Shown: in pieces, positions 6,410 to 12,844 of the stretch | How positions within the stretch are numbered: position 1 is the stretch's first letter | How the letters are laid out: each line of letters begins with the position of its first letter | Assembly: GCA_025362535.1 (NCBI GenBank) | Contig: JANYGE010000205.1 | Span: 1-12,844 of the forward strand | Source: Hyphomicrobiales bacterium | GTDB lineage: Bacteria > Pseudomonadota > Alphaproteobacteria > Rhizobiales > Aestuariivirgaceae | Direction of reading: 5' to 3' | DNA length: 12,844 nucleotides | The notes under the pieces: generated by a model | Databases searched by the model: none | What the model was told of the DNA's origin: nothing | The model's input: only the letters and a program-made list of their open reading frames with translations | Made by a program: the position numbers and the translations under genes

Positions 6410-7383
6410 TCTGGCTTTTGTGGCACAGGCGCATTGGCGATCTTAATCAAATGCAAGATCTGGCAAGAGCTTTGGGCCAACCCTTTGTGGTGAAGAAGCT
6501 GCAATTTCACAAACCACATTATGCGCCACTGGCGCGCTTGGCTTCGGGTTCTGACCGCCTCGAGGGGCCGTGGCCCGATGTGGTTTTGTGTGCTGAGGCT
6601 CTCACCAGTGTGATCGCGCGGCGTCTCAAAAAAAACTCTGGCGGCAAAATTAAAATCATCAGCCTAGCGCGGCCTTCAGGCGATGTGCGGAAATTTGATT
6701 TGGTTTTGACCACGGCGCAGTATCGTTTGCCGAAACTGCCACATGGTGTGGAATTGCTGTTGCCTGTCACAACAGCGGTGTCCAAAGCTTCAACAAACAA
6801 ATCAAACATCATCACCGTGTTGATCGGGGCCAGTAGCCCGCCGGAAGTTTTGAACGAGGTGGTTGCTCAGAAGATGGCAGGGGATATCAAATCCTATGCC
6901 GCAAAAAGCAATGCCATTTTAAATGTGGTAACAAGCCCCCGCACCGATGCTGCCGTGTCCTCGGTTTTTTCCAAGGCACTTGCCGCCCCACATCAGGTTT
7001 TTATCTGGTCGAAGGACCGTGAAAATCCCTATCAACAGTGTCTGGCGCAAGCGCGTGAGGTTATTGTCACCAGCGACAGTGTTTCGATGTTGGCCGATGG
7101 CTTGGCGGTGGGAAAGCCGGTGCAGGTTTATAAACTGCCGCGCCAATTTTCAGCTCTCCAAAGTGCCGGGGAATGGCTGTTTCTGCGTTGGCCACAAAGT
7201 TTTATTTTCCGATCAGGCCTCATTGAACCCGCGACTGACCGCTGGTTATTGGTGGAGCGCTTGATTGCGAAGCGATATGTGAACTGGTTTGGTGGAGACC
7301 AAAAATCGCTTACAATTTTTGATCCGCAGCAGGATATGGCTAGGGCTGTTACAGCAATTAAAAAACTTCTAAGTGCGCCCTAA
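6406..7383 (+). CDS. ELM1-like (DUF1022) protein B
   Basis: A 325-residue second member of the ELM1-like family and a diverged paralogue of ELM1-A. Shared landmarks are IWLLWHRRIGDLNQMQDLA at the N-terminus (GDLNQ at 11-15), LTTAQYRLP (101-109; ITTPQYQLP in A), VLIGASSPP (138-146), and ENPYQQCLAQA...VTSDSVSMLADG...GKPVQVYKLP (206-245). It is about 27 residues shorter than A, with the VGGASGPYSF motif reduced to IGASSPP. The ATG at 6406 overlaps the GT4 stop (ATGA). It is the last gene of the plus-strand operon and converges on gyrB across a paired-hairpin repeat. Having one paralogue in each divergent arm suggests the two work at different steps, or as partners, in the same glycan pathway; that is inference. 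Confidence 0.85.
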   Translation: MIWLLWHRRIGDLNQMQDLARALGQPFVVKKLQFHKPHYAPLARLASGSDRLEGPWPDVVLCAEALTSVIARRLKKNSGGKIKIISLARPSGDVRKFDLVLTTAQYRLPKLPHGVELLLPVTTAVSKASTNKSNIITVLIGASSPPEVLNEVVAQKMAGDIKSYAAKSNAILNVVTSPRTDAAVSSVFSKALAAPHQVFIWSKDRENPYQQCLAQAREVIVTSDSVSMLADGLAVGKPVQVYKLPRQFSALQSAGEWLFLRWPQSFIFRSGLIEPATDRWLLVERLIAKRYVNWFGGDQKSLTIFDPQQDMARAVTAIKKLLSAP

Positions 7384-7393
7384 CAATCAATAT

Positions 7394-7476
7394 CGTCACC
7401 CCCGCGCGGGCGGGGGTCCAACTTTCTGTAAGTTCGTATGCGATGAAGTTAGATTCCCACCTGCGTGGGAATGACG
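7394..7476. repeat. Paired REP-like hairpin element 1 (ELM1-B/gyrB convergent gap)
   Basis: Two inverted arms of 30 nt (7395-7424 and 7446-7475) match at 22 positions, and all eight differences are transitions. Each arm is itself a hairpin with a 7-bp stem and 4-nt loop: CCCCCGC-GCGG-GCGGGGG (7399-7416) and TTCCCAC-CTGC-GTGGGAA (7454-7471). The outer ends CGTCA/TGACG also pair. Three stem pairs differ between arms by compensatory change (two C-G to T-A, one G-C to A-T). The element fills the gap between two convergent gene ends, where it could act as a bidirectional terminator; a T6 run (7486-7491) follows on the plus strand but 14 bases past the stem. It belongs to the same family as the element at 11143-11241. 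Confidence 0.85.
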
Positions 7477-7494
7477 GCCAAGGGATTTTTTAAA

Positions 7495-11114
<3,620 letters not shown>

Positions 11115-11142
11115 TATCTGTGGCCTTTAGTTTAAAGATCTC

Positions 11143-11241
11143 CGTCATCCCGACGAAAGTCGGGACTCAGAATCACGCGTATCATACTTCAATTTTTGAA
11201 CCCGTGGCCAAGTCTGGGTCCCGACTTTCGCCGGGATGAGA
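11143..11241. repeat. Paired REP-like hairpin element 2 (dnaN-recF gap)
   Basis: Two inverted arms of 28 nt (11144-11171 and 11213-11240) match at 25 positions. Each contains a hairpin with 16-nt core: CCCGAC-GAAA-GTCGGG (11149-11164) and, on the opposite strand, CCCGGC-GAAA-GTCGGG (11220-11235), which keeps its stem through one G-T wobble. The loop is GAAA, a GNRA-type tetraloop if read as RNA. The spacer is 41 bp. The architecture (GTCAT, 7-bp stem, 4-nt loop, then an ATC- or ACTC-like end) is the same as in the element at 7394-7476. It stands between the dnaN stop and the start of recF, 29 bases upstream of the proposed recF start. Confidence 0.85.
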
Positions 11242-11252
11242 GCGCTTAGAAG

Positions 11253-12365
11253 TTAAACCCGCATCGGCATCAGCACATAAAGCGAATGCGCATCATCGGG
11301 ATCGCGGATCACCGTTGGCGAGCCTGAATCGGCCAATTCAAAACGCATGGTCGAGGCTTTGATTTGGCCTGCCACATCGAGCAGATAGCGCGAATTGAAA
11401 CCGATTTCGATTTGGTCACGGTCATAAGTCACGGCCAGTTCTTCTTCGGCGGAGCCTGAATCGGGATTGTTCACGGTCAGCGTCAATTTGCCGGACGAGA
11501 TATTCAGTTTTACAGCACGGCTCTTTTCGAAGCTGATGGTCGACACACGGTCCACTGCTTCGGAGAATGTCTTGGTGTCGGCTTCCAAAATCTTATCATT
11601 GTTGCGCGGGATCACGCGCTCATAATCGGGGAAAGTGCCGTCAATCAATTTGGAGGTGAGAATAAGTTTTCCAACACTGAAGCGGATTTTGGCAGAGGAT
11701 AGCGAAATTTCCACTTCGCCATCTTCGCCTTCCATCAGCTTCACAATTTCCAAAACAGTTTTACGCGGCACAATGATGCCAGGCATGCCTGCGGCACCTG
11801 CGGGCAAACTCATTTGGGCTTGGGCCAGGCGGTGGCCGTCCGTGGCCACAGCACGCAGCAATCCACCAGCCTGCACTTCATGCAGATAGATACCGTTCAA
11901 ATAATAACGGGTTTCTTCGGTTGAAATGGCAAAGCGGGTGCGCTCAATCAGAAATTTGAGTTCGGATGTGGCAAGCGAAAATGTGTTGCCGAATTCACCG
12001 CTGGAGAGATCAGGAAAATCCTCTGGTGGCAGGGCCTGCAATGCAAAGCGCGAGCGCCCGGCATGAATGGTGATACGGCCTGAATCCGGGCCTTGTTCCA
12101 ATTCCAATTGCGCGCCATCAGGAAGCTTGCGCACAATGTCATAGAGCATATGGGCCGGCACGGTGGCTGCCCCCTCGCGGGCGACATCAGCGGCCACGGA
12201 TTCCACAATTTCAATATCCAAATCAGTGGCGGTGAGTTTCACAATGCCGCCTGCGGCTTGCACCAGAACATTGGAGAGAATTGGAATTGTGTTGCGGCGT
12301 TCCACCACGCTTTGCACATGGTTCAAGGCTTTCAAAAAGCCCGATCTTTCAATAGTCACACGCAT
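11253..12365 (-). CDS. dnaN: DNA polymerase III beta subunit (sliding clamp)
   Basis: A 370-residue ring-forming processivity clamp that tethers DNA polymerase III to DNA; E. coli DnaN has 366 residues. All three clamp domains are present in order: domain I from MRVTIERSGFLKALNHVQSVVE through NTIPILSNVLV and TATDLDIEIVE; domain II around TRYYLNGIYLHEV and AVATDGHRLAQAQ; domain III from PRKTVLEIVKLM through LIDGTFPDYERVIP, NSRYLLDVAGQI and the C-terminal YVLMPMRV, which closes the family's peptide-binding pocket. I chose the ATG at 12365; a TTG two codons earlier is less likely because family members begin at this methionine. The upstream gap to the EamA gene is 61 bp. Downstream is hairpin element 2, then recF. 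dnaA is not upstream. Confidence 0.98.
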   Translation of the reverse strand: MRVTIERSGFLKALNHVQSVVERRNTIPILSNVLVQAAGGIVKLTATDLDIEIVESVAADVAREGAATVPAHMLYDIVRKLPDGAQLELEQGPDSGRITIHAGRSRFALQALPPEDFPDLSSGEFGNTFSLATSELKFLIERTRFAISTEETRYYLNGIYLHEVQAGGLLRAVATDGHRLAQAQMSLPAGAAGMPGIIVPRKTVLEIVKLMEGEDGEVEISLSSAKIRFSVGKLILTSKLIDGTFPDYERVIPRNNDKILEADTKTFSEAVDRVSTISFEKSRAVKLNISSGKLTLTVNNPDSGSAEEELAVTYDRDQIEIGFNSRYLLDVAGQIKASTMRFELADSGSPTVIRDPDDAHSLYVLMPMRV

Positions 12366-12426
12366 CGTCAAAACTCATCCCATAAACTTGATAGGACAAA
12401 GACAATGGCGGTTTGCCAGCGTAAAT

Positions 12427-12844
12427 TCAAGCCTCGGATAGAGACTGTGCACGGTTTTTACTGAGGTGACGTTCGAGATAGACTATGCCCAAACCACTGG
12501 TCAAAATCAGCACCATACCCGTCATCGAGAGGGTGTTTGGAATATCGCCAAACAGCACATAACCCAGCACTACCGCCCAGACCATAAAGGCATAATAGAA
12601 GGGGGCGACAGCTTGTGCGGAGGCATTGCGGTAAGCCAGAAATGTGAACATATGGCCCAGCATCATGAAGAAGCCCGCTCCGGCCATGAGAATGAGATGC
12701 CGTGAATTTGGCATAAGCCAGGTTTCGCTGAAAAGGCCAACCAGTGCAGCTCCACCCATCACCATCAAGATCGTAATGAAGCTGGCGGCAAGGGCAGGGA
12801 TTGCTGTGGTGACGCGGCGTCCGGCGAGATCGCGCACCGAGGCA
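12427..12844 (-). CDS. EamA/DMT-family transporter, C-terminal half (5' end cut by window edge)
   Basis: The frame enters the window from the right edge with no start needed and stops at 12427, giving about 139 visible residues. Four hydrophobic segments are visible, numbering from a GTG codon at 12837: about 12-37, 47-69, 74-97 and 103-121. The motif order LAYRNASAQAVAPFYYAFMVWAVVLGYVLFGDIP then GMVLILTSGLGIVYLERH is the second EamA repeat, where the conserved Pro/Glu-or-Asp near the end of the helix is usual. Full family members have ten transmembrane helices and export or import small metabolites such as amino acids or nucleotides; the substrate here is unknown. The GTG at 12837 is probably internal, because the frame is open to the window edge and the missing first repeat should lie outside. 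The gene ends 61 bp before dnaN on the same strand. Confidence 0.85.
   Translation of the reverse strand, partial: ASVRDLAGRRVTTAIPALAASFITILMVMGGAALVGLFSETWLMPNSRHLILMAGAGFFMMLGHMFTFLAYRNASAQAVAPFYYAFMVWAVVLGYVLFGDIPNTLSMTGMVLILTSGLGIVYLERHLSKNRAQSLSEA

Noticed and set aside
7454..7491. Simple rho-independent terminator after ELM1-B
   Set aside because: The stem ends at 7471 and the T6 run starts at 7486, too far apart for a standard intrinsic terminator. The hairpin is better described as part of the paired repeat, although it may still stop transcription.
12093..12464. Plus-strand frame of 123 codons over the dnaN start
   Set aside because: It is antisense to the conserved dnaN domain I and its gap; no supporting signals.

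Overview
This window reads as ordinary alphaproteobacterial chromosome. The evidence is the dnaN-recF-gyrB replication and repair block, the RecF, GyrB and DnaN sequence types, two ELM1-like (DUF1022) proteins, a family of paired hairpin repeats, and moderate GC content with weak Shine-Dalgarno sites. I cannot name the genus. An order such as Hyphomicrobiales is plausible, but that is only an impression.

Layout from left to right. Bases 1-1056 are visibly richer in AT: three 60-base lines counted by hand near the left edge gave 35-43% GC, against 47-50% in two lines from the other genes. This stretch holds the 3'-truncated gene of a DUF805-SHOCT membrane protein (minus), a divergent small XRE-type repressor gene (plus), and a possible 38-codon reading frame directly behind it. 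At 1057-1146 lies tRNA-Ser(GGA) on the minus strand, with its 3' end facing the AT-rich segment. Next is a MarR-family regulator with a C-terminal Cys4-His cluster (plus), whose 3' end overlaps the tail of a convergent ATP-grasp gene by 38 bp.

Bases 1834-7383 form a divergent, glycosyltransferase-centred locus. The minus arm is ELM1-like protein A followed by a sugar-transfer-associated ATP-grasp enzyme. The plus arm is a GT8-like glycosyltransferase, a GT4 glycosyltransferase and ELM1-like protein B, joined by 4-bp GTGA and ATGA overlaps. The two arms diverge from a 106-bp gap that holds an 8-bp-arm palindrome. I infer that all five proteins act together in making a cell-surface glycan or glycolipid. 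The product cannot be read from the sequence, and this is the best candidate here for an undescribed pathway.

Bases 7495-12365 carry dnaN, recF and gyrB, transcribed leftward. The sliding clamp, the gap-repair loader and gyrase B are a classic set, but dnaA is not upstream of dnaN; the 3' end of an EamA/DMT transporter gene is. recF and gyrB overlap by ATGA. The conserved RecF N-terminus is encoded upstream of any ATG, GTG or TTG codon in its frame, so recF seems to start at a rare codon (ATT, ATA or ATC). Two related paired-hairpin repeats sit in the gaps, one between ELM1-B and gyrB and one between dnaN and recF. Differences between their arms are largely compensatory, so the hairpin fold itself appears conserved.

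No gene-free stretch exceeds 300 bp. I saw no CRISPR array, transposase, rRNA gene or recognisable riboswitch.
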